This document shows positions 25,001-32,732 of a DNA stretch of 64,000 bases, in pieces; position 1 is the stretch's first letter; each line of letters starts with the position of its first letter. This DNA comes from JAENVU01 sp046598395. GTDB lineage: Bacteria > Actinomycetota > Acidimicrobiia > IMCC26256 > JAENVU01. The notes under the pieces are model-generated. The model did no database searches. It saw nothing but the letters and a program-made list of their open reading frames with translations, and was not told where the DNA came from. The DNA is taken from contig JBKJIQ010000047.1 in assembly GCA_046598395.1 (NCBI GenBank), forward strand, positions 124,001 to 188,000, given 5' to 3'. The position numbers were made by a program, and so were the translations under genes.

Positions 25001-26592
25001 GTCACGAGTTCCTCGCGGATCGCGTCGAGCGGCGGGTTGGTGACCTGCGCGAAAAGCTGAGAGAAGTAGTCGAACAACATCCGAGGACGGTTCGACAACA
25101 CCGCGACCGGGGTATCGGTGCCCATCGAACCAATCGGCTCGGCGCCGGTTCTCGCCATCGGCGCCACGAGAATCCGCACCTCTTCTTCGGTCCAGCCGAA
25201 CATGCGCTGCTGCTGGACCTGCGACGCCCGAACCGGTGTGAGTACATCGCGAACCGGCAGGTCGTCGAGGTGGATCAGTCCGGCGTCCAGCCACTCGCGG
25301 TACGGACGCTCGGCGGCCAGGCCGGCCTTGATCTCTTCGTCATCCACGATCCGGCCGAGTTTGGTATCCACGAGGAACATGCGGCCCGGTTCGAGCCGAC
25401 CCTTCTTCACGACCTGTGATGGATCGATGTCCAACACGCCGGTTTCGCTCGCCATGATCACGAGACCATCGGCGGTCACCCAGTACCGGCTCGGACGCAG
25501 ACCGTTGCGGTCGAGCACTGCACCGATGACCTCACCGTCGGTGAACGCAATCGACGCGGGGCCATCCCATGGCTCCATCAACGACGCGTGGAATCGGTAG
25601 AACGCGCGCCGATCCGGGCTCATCGCCTCGTGGTTCTCCCACGCCTCGGGGATCATCATCAGCACCGCATGGGGCAACGAGCGGCCGCCCAGATGTAGCA
25701 GTTCGAGCACTTCGTCGAAGCTCGCAGTGTCCGACGCCTCGGGGGTACAGATCGGGAAGATCCGCTCCAGGTCACCGGGCAGCAGATCAGATTCGAGCAG
25801 CGCCTCGCGAGCGCGCATCCAGTTGCGGTTGCCCTTGAGCGTGTTGATCTCGCCGTTGTGCGCGACGAACCGGTAGGGGTGCGCAAGTGGCCAACTCGGG
25901 AACGTGTTGGTGGAGAAGCGCGAGTGCACCAACGCGAGTGCGGATTCCACCCGCTCGTCGCCCAGGTCGGGATAGAACTGCTCGACCTGAGGAGTGGTGA
26001 GCATGCCCTTGTACACCAGCGTGCGCGCCGACAGCGACGGAAAGTAGACGTCGAGATCGTGCTCGATCCGCTTGCGCACCACGTAGGCCCACCGGTCGAG
26101 TTCGATTCCCGTTGCCCCATCGCGAGCAATGAACAGTTGGCGGAAGCTCGGCATGGCCGCGGCTGCGGTCGCCCCCAACATCGACGCGTCGACCGGGATG
26201 TTGCGCCATCCCAGGACCCGAAGACCTTCCGACGCGGCGATCTCGTCGATCGCGGTCATCGCCTTCGCGGCATCGTCGGCCTCAGCAGGCAGGAACGCGA
26301 TACCCGTGGCGTACGCGCCCGCGGCCGGCAGATCAAAGTCGACAACTGCCCGCAGGAACCGGTCGGGAACCTGGATCAAGAGTCCGGCGCCGTCTCCGGT
26401 GTTCACCTCACAGCCGGAGGCTCCGCGGTGTTCCAGGTTACAGAGGGCGGTGATGCCTTGGCGCACGCGCTCGTGGGTGGCCCGACCGTGCAGGTCCACC
26501 ACAAAGGCGACACCACACGAGTCGTGCTCGAAGGCGGGGTCATAGAGTCCTTGGCGGCGAGGCAGGTCGCGGTTCGGCGTCAGGTCTGACAT
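22045..26592 (-). CDS. gltB: Glutamate synthase large subunit
   Basis: 1515 aa, full length. The Ntn glutaminase nucleophile is Cys26 in HDSCGVAF after a 25-residue propeptide. The FMN/synthase domain is marked by GAKPGEGGQLPGHKV and HDGGTGASPLTS, the [3Fe-4S] cluster by CIMMRVCHLDTCPVGVATQ, and the C-terminal glucan-like GXGXG domain by LVGDANDYLGKGLSGGRI. It converts glutamine and 2-oxoglutarate to two glutamates with electrons from GltD. A GGAGAG Shine-Dalgarno lies about nine bases before the ATG, so this long leader gene is not leaderless. Two hairpins just downstream of vapC separate it from the toxin-antitoxin pair. Confidence 0.97.
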   Translation of the reverse strand: MSDLTPNRDLPRRQGLYDPAFEHDSCGVAFVVDLHGRATHERVRQGITALCNLEHRGASGCEVNTGDGAGLLIQVPDRFLRAVVDFDLPAAGAYATGIAFLPAEADDAAKAMTAIDEIAASEGLRVLGWRNIPVDASMLGATAAAAMPSFRQLFIARDGATGIELDRWAYVVRKRIEHDLDVYFPSLSARTLVYKGMLTTPQVEQFYPDLGDERVESALALVHSRFSTNTFPSWPLAHPYRFVAHNGEINTLKGNRNWMRAREALLESDLLPGDLERIFPICTPEASDTASFDEVLELLHLGGRSLPHAVLMMIPEAWENHEAMSPDRRAFYRFHASLMEPWDGPASIAFTDGEVIGAVLDRNGLRPSRYWVTADGLVIMASETGVLDIDPSQVVKKGRLEPGRMFLVDTKLGRIVDDEEIKAGLAAERPYREWLDAGLIHLDDLPVRDVLTPVRASQVQQQRMFGWTEEEVRILVAPMARTGAEPIGSMGTDTPVAVLSNRPRMLFDYFSQLFAQVTNPPLDAIREELVTSLGGTIGPEANLLAPGPESCRQIVLPHPVIDNDDLAKLRYIDEPGGVDGYQPFTVDALYPVVDGGDGLRLAIERIRVEVSEAITNGADLIILSDRYATEDLAPIPSVLITAAVHHHLIREKTRTRVGLVVETGEAREVHHIALLIGYGAAAVNPYLVFDALRDLVREGYLSITSRQAAKNYMKACGKGMLKVMSKMGISTVASYTGAQVFEAIGLSQDVVDEYFIGTTSRLGGVGLDVIAKEAAARHEFAFPPRPSELAHRELQIGGEYQWRREGEYHLFNPETVFKLQHATRTGRYEVFKQYTRLVDDQSQQLATLRGLFEFKTGTRPPISIDEVEPVSEVVKRFSTGAMSYGSISAEAHQTLAIAMNRIGGKSNTGEGGEDADRFTPDANGDLRRSAIKQVASGRFGVTSEYLVNADDIQIKMAQGAKPGEGGQLPGHKVYPWIARTRHSTPGVGLISPPPHHDIYSIEDLAQLIHDLKNANPRARVHVKLVAEVGVGTVAAGVSKAHADVVLISGHDGGTGASPLTSLKHAGAPWELGLAETQQTLLLNGLRDRIVVQTDGQLKTGRDVVIATLLGAEEFGFASAPLVVSGCIMMRVCHLDTCPVGVATQNPELRKKFTGQPEFVVNFFEFIAEEVREYLAELGFRTVAEAIGHAEYLDTRAAVDHWKASGLDLTPILHVPDFDHDTQDMYCTKSQDHGLDQALDNTLIERCEPALDRGEPVAIDLPVRNVNRTVGTMLGSELTRRYGADGLPDNTIDITFTGSAGQSFGAFVPPGITLRLVGDANDYLGKGLSGGRIVVGPSPVAPFVAEENVIAGNVILYGATRGEVYLRGAVGERFCVRNSGATAVVEAVGDHACEYMTGGRVVILGTTGRNFGAGMSGGIAYVHDGDGLFFTRLNREMVDLDDLDEDDQEWLRATVRTHQIETGSAVAAGMLAHWREVVTRFRKVMPKDFKRVLEAARVAEERGINVDEAIMAASRG

Positions 26593-26700
26593 GTCGTCGT
26601 CTCTCCGGGTCAGGCGTTACAGCATGAGGGCGTGCAAGGACACCCGAAACTTTGCGCTACCCGGGACGACGTTGGCCCGAAAGTCAGAGGACTCTACACC

Positions 26701-26739
26701 GGCCCGCCTCGGGCCTTCCCACCGGTTTCCGGCAGTGGG
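26701..26739 (-). terminator. Double hairpin after vapC, before gltB
   Basis: Directly after the vapC stop come CCCACTG/CGGTGGG (26718-26739, one U-G pair) and GGCCCG/CGGGCC with a 3-base loop (26701-26715). Two adjacent GC hairpins without a U tract resemble actinobacterial terminators. Confidence 0.42.
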
Positions 26740-27144
26740 TCAGGCGCCCACGACGGTCAACCCGAGGTTCCTTGCCGCCGCCGCTTGACGAACGTCGAAG
26801 GTGAGGAACGTGATCTCCGGGTCGCCGATCCGTCGCGCCGCACCCAAATGGAGAGCGTCGAGGGTACGAACCAATGTCTGCTCGGCGATTTCCGCCGCGA
26901 GCGCGCACGTCTCCGTATCGAGCTCCACAATCACAAAGCTGGCGAGGTCCCGCGCCAATGCCGTGCGAGCGGTTGGGAGCACCGAGTCGCCGAGCCCGAC
27001 TGCGAGGGCGCGGCGCACCTCGACCATGGTGTGTCGGGCGGTGACATGGGACGGGTCGGCAGTCATGACGTCAACCGTGTACTGGCTCTCTGGCTCCGCG
27101 ATATATCGCTTGACCAGTGCGCTGGAATCGACGTAGATCGTCAC
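26740..27144 (-). CDS. vapC: PIN-domain toxin (VapC family)
   Basis: 134 aa. The four acidic residues of the PIN nuclease site are present: Asp6 (IYVDSSALVKRY), Glu42 (MVEVRRAL), Asp96 (TLDALHLGAA) and Asp117 (LTFDVRQ). The GTG start overlaps the stop of the upstream antitoxin by four bases (GTGA), the usual toxin-antitoxin coupling. The enzyme is expected to be an Mg2+-dependent RNase acting on tRNA or rRNA when free of VapB. It lies between gltB and an acyl-CoA dehydrogenase and is flanked downstream by a double hairpin. Confidence 0.88.
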   Translation of the reverse strand: MTIYVDSSALVKRYIAEPESQYTVDVMTADPSHVTARHTMVEVRRALAVGLGDSVLPTARTALARDLASFVIVELDTETCALAAEIAEQTLVRTLDALHLGAARRIGDPEITFLTFDVRQAAAARNLGLTVVGA

Positions 27145-27401
27145 TCGCCGCGGTCCTCGGCGAAGATCTCCGCCGTCGGACGCAGACCGGGCTGAGGATG
27201 GGCGGTACCGAGTCCGCCCGGTCGTGTCGCCGGCGTGAGCCAACCCTCGGCGACTCCCTGCTCGAGCCGGTCGAGACCGGTCAGTGGTGCGAGCACTGCC
27301 TTCGGTCGACCGCGATCGGTGACTCGGATCGTCTCCCCCGCTGCGGCGCGCTCGAGGTACTCCGATAAGTGCTGTTTGAGCTCGCGCACGCCAACGTCCA
27401 T
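27141..27401 (-). CDS. vapB: Phd/YefM-type antitoxin (VapB)
   Basis: 86 aa. The N-terminal MDVGVRELKQHLSEYLERAAAGETIRVTDRGRPKAVLAPL is a typical Phd/YefM DNA-binding and dimerisation fold, followed by a disordered, Pro/Gly-rich tail that would wrap the toxin. It neutralises VapC and autoregulates the operon. A TAATGT box six bases before the ATG indicates leaderless transcription, 46 bases after the stop of the acyl-CoA dehydrogenase. The tail is longer and more acidic at the end (AEIFAEDRGE) as in other VapC partners. Confidence 0.85.
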   Translation of the reverse strand: MDVGVRELKQHLSEYLERAAAGETIRVTDRGRPKAVLAPLTGLDRLEQGVAEGWLTPATRPGGLGTAHPQPGLRPTAEIFAEDRGE

Positions 27402-27413
27402 GTAGACACATTA
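27402..27413 (-). promoter_or_regulatory. Leaderless -10 box TAATGT-N6-ATG for vapB
   Basis: TAATGT at 27413-27408 on the minus strand, then six bases to the ATG at 27401. It gives the toxin-antitoxin operon its own promoter. Confidence 0.5.
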
Positions 27414-27447
27414 GCGGAACTGGTGTCCCCAGATTTGTGTTGTGACC

Positions 27448-28653
27448 TCAAGCGAGCAAGTTGCGAGCAATCTGGCTGATCTGAATCTCGTCGGTGCCGG
27501 CGTAGATCTGGAGCACCTTGGCATCACGAGCGAGTTGCTCTACCTCGAACTCGGCCATGTACCCATTGCCACCGTGAAGCTGTACGGCTTCGAGTGCCAC
27601 TTCCATCGCAGCCCGGGCCGAATAGAGCTTCATGACCGACGCTTCGGCCAGGGTCATCGTCGCACCGGCCGCCGACTTCTCGATCGAACGGAACACCATG
27701 TTCTCCACGTTGAGTCGGTGCATCTCCATCGTGGCGAGCTTCTCTTGGATGAGCTGGTGGTCGCCGATCGGCTTGCCGAAACGGACGCAGGTTTTCGCGT
27801 ACTCGAGGCTTACTTCGAGGCAACGCTCGATGATGCCGAGACTCATCGCCGCCACACCCACACGCTCGATGGAGAACGCTTCCTTCGCACCCTCGCGGTA
27901 CGGAACATCCTCGGTCTCACCGAGTAGCCGATCCTTGCTCACGCGCACATCCGTGAGGAACAACATGCCCGTGGGCGACGAGTGCATGCCCATCTTGCGC
28001 ATTGGCTTGGTCTGCTCGAAACCGGGCATGCCCTGGTCGAGGACGAAGCTCAGAATCTTGCGCTCGGCCGGCGGATTGCCTTCGTCGAGTTTGCAGATGA
28101 AGACGGTGGTATCCGCGTAGGGGCCGTTGGTGATGAAGGTCTTGGAACCATTCAATAGGTATTCGTCGCCGTCGCGCTTCGCGGTGGCCTGCATCCGCCC
28201 GAAGGCGTCCGAGCCGGAGTCGGCTTCGGTAATCGCCCACGCGCCGACCTTCTCGAACGTGAGGAGGTCGAGCGCCCACCGCTCCTTCTGGGCAACGGTG
28301 CCGCGGCTCATGATCGTGGATGCCGCGAGCCCCGTCGACACCCCCATCGCGGTGACCAACCCGGGTGAACACCGGCAGAGCTCGATGATGGGCAGGAGCA
28401 TGAACCCGGCATTACCGCCACCACCGTCGCCCTCACGCGCGGCCGGCGCCTCTCCCTTGTCCTTGGCGATGCGCTTGGCAAATGACGCTCGTGCCATCTC
28501 GTCCATGCCGAACGTGGAGTAGAGCTTGCGGATCACCTCGTACGGCGGCGTGTCACCGAACTCCAACTCCTCCCGCCGCGGGCGGACTTCCTTCTCCACG
28601 AAGTCCCGCACCGCGTCGCGAATCATTTTGTGTTCGTCCGACCATTCGTACAT
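27448..28653 (-). CDS. Acyl-CoA dehydrogenase
   Basis: 401 aa. FAD/acyl-CoA motifs AWAITEADSGSDAFG and GSKTFITNGPYAD are present, and the C-terminal ends QIYAGTDEIQISQIARNLL. The YEGT Glu is Ala, while a Glu in FSIERVGVAA sits where isovaleryl-CoA dehydrogenase has its catalytic base. An acidic-basic loop with GEAPAAREGDGGGGN at residues 70-90 is long for the family. ATG 28653 has CTGGAG about eight bases upstream. The frame continues open upstream through the divergent SDR but without conserved sequence. It likely oxidises a branched or long-chain acyl-CoA. Confidence 0.88.
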   Translation of the reverse strand: MYEWSDEHKMIRDAVRDFVEKEVRPRREELEFGDTPPYEVIRKLYSTFGMDEMARASFAKRIAKDKGEAPAAREGDGGGGNAGFMLLPIIELCRCSPGLVTAMGVSTGLAASTIMSRGTVAQKERWALDLLTFEKVGAWAITEADSGSDAFGRMQATAKRDGDEYLLNGSKTFITNGPYADTTVFICKLDEGNPPAERKILSFVLDQGMPGFEQTKPMRKMGMHSSPTGMLFLTDVRVSKDRLLGETEDVPYREGAKEAFSIERVGVAAMSLGIIERCLEVSLEYAKTCVRFGKPIGDHQLIQEKLATMEMHRLNVENMVFRSIEKSAAGATMTLAEASVMKLYSARAAMEVALEAVQLHGGNGYMAEFEVEQLARDAKVLQIYAGTDEIQISQIARNLLA

Positions 28654-28705
28654 GGGGTTGCTCCAGAGGTTCGGGCGTCGAGCGCCGGAAAAGACCGGGA
28701 AACCA

Positions 28706-28717
28706 TAGGCTCCGGTC
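28706..28717 (+). promoter_or_regulatory. Leaderless -10 box TAGGCT-N6-ATG for the SDR at 28718
   Basis: TAGGCT at 28706-28711, then six bases to the ATG. No Shine-Dalgarno is present. Confidence 0.45.
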
Positions 28718-29554
28718 ATGACAACCCACGAAGGCAGATTGGCCGGCAAGATCGCACTCATCACGGGTGCCGCGCGCGGACTCGGTGCCCAAATGGCCCG
28801 CCGCTTCCGGGGCGAGGGCGCGACCCCCATCATCACCGATCTCTCGGAACCTGCTTGTCGAGCACTCGCCGACGAGTTGGATGGCGACGCCTACGCGCTC
28901 GACGTGACCGATTCCGCCGCGGTCACCGAGGTCTTTGCCAAGGTGGCGGCCAACCATGGCCGACTCGACATCCTCGTGAACAACGCCGGGATCAGCGGGA
29001 TGGAGGACCAACCCGAAGAGGTGCAGCGGGGCTACGACATCACGATGGCCCAGATGGCCGACTCGATGGCCGGAAACCGGCCGTCGGTCCACAACGACGT
29101 CACACTGCGGACCACCGACGAAGACTGGCACCGGGTACTCGCGGTCCATCTCGATGGCACCTTCTTCTGCACGCGCGAGGCCATGCGCATCATGGCGCCT
29201 CAACAATCCGGTGTGATCATCAACCTCGGCTCGATCATGGGCACCTCGGGCGGAGGAGGAGCGTCGGCGTACTGTGCGGCCAAGGCCGGCATCCTCGGAC
29301 TCACTCGCGCCCACGCACGCGAGTTCGTGAGCCAAGGAATCCGAGTCAACGCAATCGCGCCGGGTTGGATCGAGACGGCCATGACCGACGCCCTCGGCCC
29401 GATGAAGCCACTCATCGCGATGCAGACACCGATGGGGCGCATGGGTGACCCCGACGACATCGCGTGGGCGGCCGTCTACCTCGCGTCGGACGAAGCCAAG
29501 TTCGTCACCGGCCAGGTGCTCTCCCCCAACGGTGGCTGGTACATGAGCCAATAG
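28718..29554 (+). CDS. Short-chain dehydrogenase/reductase
   Basis: 278 aa SDR. The cofactor motif is TGAARGLG near residues 17-24, followed by NNAG, Ser in LGSIMGT and Tyr-x3-Lys in SAYCAAK. An insert between NNAG and the catalytic Ser (EEVQRGYDITMAQMADSMAG) is longer than in classical SDRs. It is divergent from the acyl-CoA dehydrogenase over 64 bases, a pairing that suggests a shared pathway. NAD preference is suggested by the acidic residue after beta-2 (IITDLSE). Substrate unknown. Confidence 0.85.
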   Translation: MTTHEGRLAGKIALITGAARGLGAQMARRFRGEGATPIITDLSEPACRALADELDGDAYALDVTDSAAVTEVFAKVAANHGRLDILVNNAGISGMEDQPEEVQRGYDITMAQMADSMAGNRPSVHNDVTLRTTDEDWHRVLAVHLDGTFFCTREAMRIMAPQQSGVIINLGSIMGTSGGGGASAYCAAKAGILGLTRAHAREFVSQGIRVNAIAPGWIETAMTDALGPMKPLIAMQTPMGRMGDPDDIAWAAVYLASDEAKFVTGQVLSPNGGWYMSQ

Positions 29555-29584
29555 GTGTCACCCGTTCGCGGTATCGGTGACGAC

Positions 29585-29895
29585 TCAGCGTTGCACTAAT
29601 CGGAATCTCCACAGCTTGCAGAACTCGTTTCCTTCCGGGTCGGCGAGCGTGACCAAGTCGCCTGTGGAGCGGCGGTCGGCGATGACGATCGCACCGAGTT
29701 CGGTGAGCCGGGCAAGCTCCAGACCCGGGTCCTCCGCGACCACGTCGATATGCAGTCGATTCCCAGTGCGCGCAGCCGCGCGAGTTCGGCTTCGCCATAG
29801 GGCGCAACGTGGTAACCGTCGAGCACGGAGGCCCAGAACCGCGCCAACGACGCAGGATGTTCACAGTCGATGACGATGTCCTTGATCTGGGCCAT
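29585..29895 (-). pseudogene. VOC/glyoxalase-like gene broken by deletion and frameshift
   Basis: The 5' half reads MAQIKDIVIDCEHPASLARFWASVLDGY...LARLRALGI, the start of an actinobacterial VOC (glyoxalase/bleomycin-resistance superfamily) protein. The 3' half continues in a different frame as NRLHIDVVAEDPGLELARLTELGAIVIADRRSTGDLVTLADPEGNEFCKL. The middle segment normally seen before the NRLH motif (roughly 20-30 residues including a PDG...FQxVPEPK stretch) is absent. The junction lies near 29757-29765, where the same bases serve as LGI in one frame and NRL in the next. Both a deletion and a frame change are present, so the product is not a functional VOC protein. Sequencing error alone is unlikely to explain it. 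Confidence 0.72.
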
Positions 29896-29927
29896 CAGCG
29901 CAGCAGCCCTCCCATAAGGTCACAAGC

Positions 29928-29941
29928 TACCGTCGCTCGTC
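29928..29941 (+). promoter_or_regulatory. Leaderless -10 box TACCGT-N8-GTG for the GNAT gene
   Basis: TACCGT at 29928-29933, eight bases before the GTG at 29942. Confidence 0.38.
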
Positions 29942-30748
29942 GTGACCGCATTCGACGAAGCAACCTTGGGCCAACTCAATCTCATCGAGTACACCCGAGA
30001 GGACGCTCGCTGGCAGCGGCCGCACGAGATCGTGGAACGCGACGGCATTTTGCTGTTCACCGGCGCGTCGGACTTCCCCGGATTCTCCAACGGTGCGCGA
30101 CGAGTGGACGATTCCGTGCCCGGCGCCCACGTTGTCACCGCGGCCCAAGAGTTCTTCGCAGCCCGAAATCGCGGATTTTCGCTCTGGTCGCGCACCTCGA
30201 ACGTCGACGACGACCTCAACGCGGCCGCGCTCGAGGCCGGCATTGCGCCGTTCGGGACCAACGGTCCGCAATTGATCCGTCGCGAACCCGTCGAACCGCG
30301 CGACCCGCCACCCGACGTCACGTTCACCCCGATCACCACCCGAGACCAGATCGATACTTACGCACAGATCAGTGGCGAGGCGTACGCGATCTACGGCGCG
30401 CCCGCCGCAGCCACTGCGTCGCATTTCAATGGCCCGGCCGCGCTGCAATCACCGCACGTGCATGCGGTGCTCGCTCACCTCGACGGGCAACCCGTGGGCG
30501 GCGCGCTCATCATGCTGAGCCATGGCATCGCCGGCGTGTATTGGGTTGGAGTGTCGGCGTCCGCACGAGGGAGAGGGATTGCGTTCTCCATGACGGCCCA
30601 CGTCACGAACCTCGCCTTCGAGCTCGGCGCGGCCAACGTGCAACTCCAGGCCTCCGAAATGGGCGAGCCGGTCTACCGCCGCATGGGCTACGAAGAGCTC
30701 TACCGGTACCGACTACACCTCTCGATTCCGCCAGGTTGGCGCCCGTAG
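29942..30748 (+). CDS. GNAT-family N-acetyltransferase
   Basis: 268 aa from a GTG start. The C-terminal half has the acetyl-CoA motif GVYWVGVSASARGRGIAFSMTAHV (Arg/Gly-x-Gly loop) and the final AANVQLQASEMGEPVYRRMGYEELYRY helix-strand pair. The N-terminal 120 residues form a second degenerate GNAT-like domain, as in many double-domain actinobacterial acetyltransferases. The acceptor amine is unknown. The gene lies between a broken VOC gene and the PBP gene and has a leaderless-type box. Confidence 0.78.
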   Translation: MTAFDEATLGQLNLIEYTREDARWQRPHEIVERDGILLFTGASDFPGFSNGARRVDDSVPGAHVVTAAQEFFAARNRGFSLWSRTSNVDDDLNAAALEAGIAPFGTNGPQLIRREPVEPRDPPPDVTFTPITTRDQIDTYAQISGEAYAIYGAPAAATASHFNGPAALQSPHVHAVLAHLDGQPVGGALIMLSHGIAGVYWVGVSASARGRGIAFSMTAHVTNLAFELGAANVQLQASEMGEPVYRRMGYEELYRYRLHLSIPPGWRP

Positions 30749-30751
30749 CGA

Positions 30752-30780
30752 TTGACGCGTCTGGCGATCAACGCTTGAAT
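30752..30780 (+). promoter_or_regulatory. Candidate sigma-70 promoter TTGACG-N17-TTGAAT for the PBP gene
   Basis: TTGACG at 30752-30757 and TTGAAT at 30775-30780 with a 17-base spacer, 37 bases upstream of the predicted start at 30818. This is one of the few -35/-10 pairs in the window with consensus spacing. Confidence 0.35.
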
Positions 30781-30817
30781 CGACTCCGCTCAGGCGATCA
30801 CGCGGCGGAGGCACACC

Positions 30818-32710
30818 ATCAAGACACTCGGAGCGAAACCATGGATCGCGATCATCGTTGTCGTGGTGCTCGCTGCTGGCGCGGGCATCGCGTTCGCGCT
30901 CTCGGATGAGTCGGCGAAGTCCGACGATCCGCGCGTGACGGTCGCCGCATTTCTCGCGGCCTGGCAGACCGGCGACACACGCACCATGGCGCGTCTGGTT
31001 GCCGCGCCGACGCCCGTGGTCGCTGAGACCTACCGCCGACAGTCGCAAGCGTTCGGCGGCTGGCCGGGGACCCGCCTGATCAAGCTCCATCAGAGCGACA
31101 AGACCTCCACGGCGCGATTCGAGGCCACCTTCCGCTTCAAGAATCGGCAGACCTGGGCGTATCGCGGGTTGCTCTCACTCGCTCACACACCGAAGGGCTG
31201 GCGGGTGGGATGGACCCCTTCAACGGTCCATCCGCTCCTCAGCGCGACTACACATTTCTCCACCGCGCGGATGTTCGCGCCGCGCGCCGCGATCCTCGCC
31301 CAGGACGGAACCCCGCTCACGGTGGACGCACCGGTCGTCACCGTGGGCATTCAGCCGAGCCGGATGCTGAATCGGGATGACACCGTTCGGGCAGTGACCG
31401 ACCTTCTCCAACTCGACCCCGCTCTTATCCCATCCCGACTCGACGCACCCGGGGTACTCCCCGACTACTTCGTGGAAATCACCACGATTCCGCGCACGCA
31501 GTACGAGGCCGTCAAGCCGGAGCTCTACCCGGTGCCCGGCGCGCTGTTCCGTGAAAGCACTCGTCGCGAGGCCGCAACCGAACAGCTCGGAGCGCATGTG
31601 GTTGGACGAGTGGGGCCCATCACGGCCGACGCGCTGAAGGAACTCGGCCCGAGCTACGTGGCCGGCGACATCGTCGGCCTGAGCGGACTCGAGCGCGTGT
31701 ACGAAACTCGACTCGCGGGTACCGCATCACACACCATCGATCTGGTCAACGAGAACGGCAAGACCGTGAACCGGCTCGCGACGATTGCAGCACCCGCACC
31801 GAAACCAGTTCGGACGACGCTCGACCTCGTGACCCAACGTAACGCCGAGGCCGCGCTCGGAACCACCGCTCCCGCGGCGTTCGTTGCGCTACGACCATCC
31901 GACGGAGCGGTGCGCGCGGTGGTGAGCACCCCAACCGGCGAGCCCTTCGACCGAGCGCTCGACGGCACGTATCCGCCCGGCTCCACGTTCAAGGTGGTGA
32001 CCGGTGCCGCGCTCCTCGAACACGGGACCACCGCCGATACGACGGCCACGTGTCCCCCCGCGATCACGGTGAACGGCCGCACCTTCCGGAACTTCGAAGG
32101 CGAGGCTGCCGCGAACCTGCCGTTCTCCGAAGCTTTCGCCATCTCCTGTAACACCGCGTTCATCGGCCTCGCTCAGCCGCTACCCGCCGACGCACTGAAC
32201 ACGACGGCCACGGAGTTCGGCTTCGGCGTTCCGCCCCGGCTCGGCCTCGCAGCCAAGGGCGCAACCTTCCCGACCCCGAAGGACGACACCGAACGCGCCG
32301 CCGCGGCTATTGGTCAAGCCCGAGTAACCGCGAGTCCGCTTGCCATGGCGGGCGTTGCCGCGACGGCAGCCGGCGGAACCTGGCATCCACCCACACTCGT
32401 CACCGACCCATCGATGCCCGCTCCCGGAGCATCTCCACCACTCGCAACGAATGTGCTCGACGCCCTCCGCTCGTTGATGAACGGCGTCGTCCAGCACGGC
32501 ACCGGCACCGCGGCCGCGATCTCCGGCCAGCCGATCGGCGGCAAGACCGGCACCGCCGAGTTCGGTACGGACACTCCGCCCAAGACCCATGCGTGGTTCA
32601 TCGGGTTCCGCGGCGATCTCGCGTTCGCCGTGCTCGTGGAAGGCGGCGGAGTCGGTGGCCGGGTTGCGGCGCCGATCGCACGATCCTTCCTCCTCGCTCA
32701 CGCGCCCTGA
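30818..32710 (+). CDS. MecA_N-type penicillin-binding transpeptidase
   Basis: 630 aa if started at ATC 30818; the nearest conventional start, GTG 30863, would remove half of the N-terminal membrane anchor (IKTLGAKPWIAIIVVVVLAAGAG). A strong GGCGGAGG Shine-Dalgarno at 30804-30811 is correctly spaced for 30818. Residues about 35-150 form an NTF2-like MecA_N domain, followed by a PBP dimerisation region. The transpeptidase domain has Ser389-T-F-Lys392, Ser443-Cys-Asn and Lys576-Thr-Gly. It should cross-link peptidoglycan from the outer face of the membrane, resembling Mycobacterium Rv2864c. It is convergent with a broken AbiEi/DUF559 gene. Confidence 0.85.
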   Translation: MKTLGAKPWIAIIVVVVLAAGAGIAFALSDESAKSDDPRVTVAAFLAAWQTGDTRTMARLVAAPTPVVAETYRRQSQAFGGWPGTRLIKLHQSDKTSTARFEATFRFKNRQTWAYRGLLSLAHTPKGWRVGWTPSTVHPLLSATTHFSTARMFAPRAAILAQDGTPLTVDAPVVTVGIQPSRMLNRDDTVRAVTDLLQLDPALIPSRLDAPGVLPDYFVEITTIPRTQYEAVKPELYPVPGALFRESTRREAATEQLGAHVVGRVGPITADALKELGPSYVAGDIVGLSGLERVYETRLAGTASHTIDLVNENGKTVNRLATIAAPAPKPVRTTLDLVTQRNAEAALGTTAPAAFVALRPSDGAVRAVVSTPTGEPFDRALDGTYPPGSTFKVVTGAALLEHGTTADTTATCPPAITVNGRTFRNFEGEAAANLPFSEAFAISCNTAFIGLAQPLPADALNTTATEFGFGVPPRLGLAAKGATFPTPKDDTERAAAAIGQARVTASPLAMAGVAATAAGGTWHPPTLVTDPSMPAPGASPPLATNVLDALRSLMNGVVQHGTGTAAAISGQPIGGKTGTAEFGTDTPPKTHAWFIGFRGDLAFAVLVEGGGVGGRVAAPIARSFLLAHAP

Positions 32711-32732
32711 AGCAGCACGCCACGAACCACCC

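Noticed and set aside
22045..26592. Antisense open frames inside gltB
   Set aside because: They have no start signals or conserved content and are explained by high GC coding bias.
28553..29551. Long open frame antisense to the SDR at 28718
   Set aside because: It is rich in Arg/His/Gly with no conserved motif and is a GC-skew shadow of the real gene.
29555..29584. Inverted repeat GTCACC/GGTGAC after the SDR as terminator
   Set aside because: The 6-bp stem with a 13-base loop is too weak to support.
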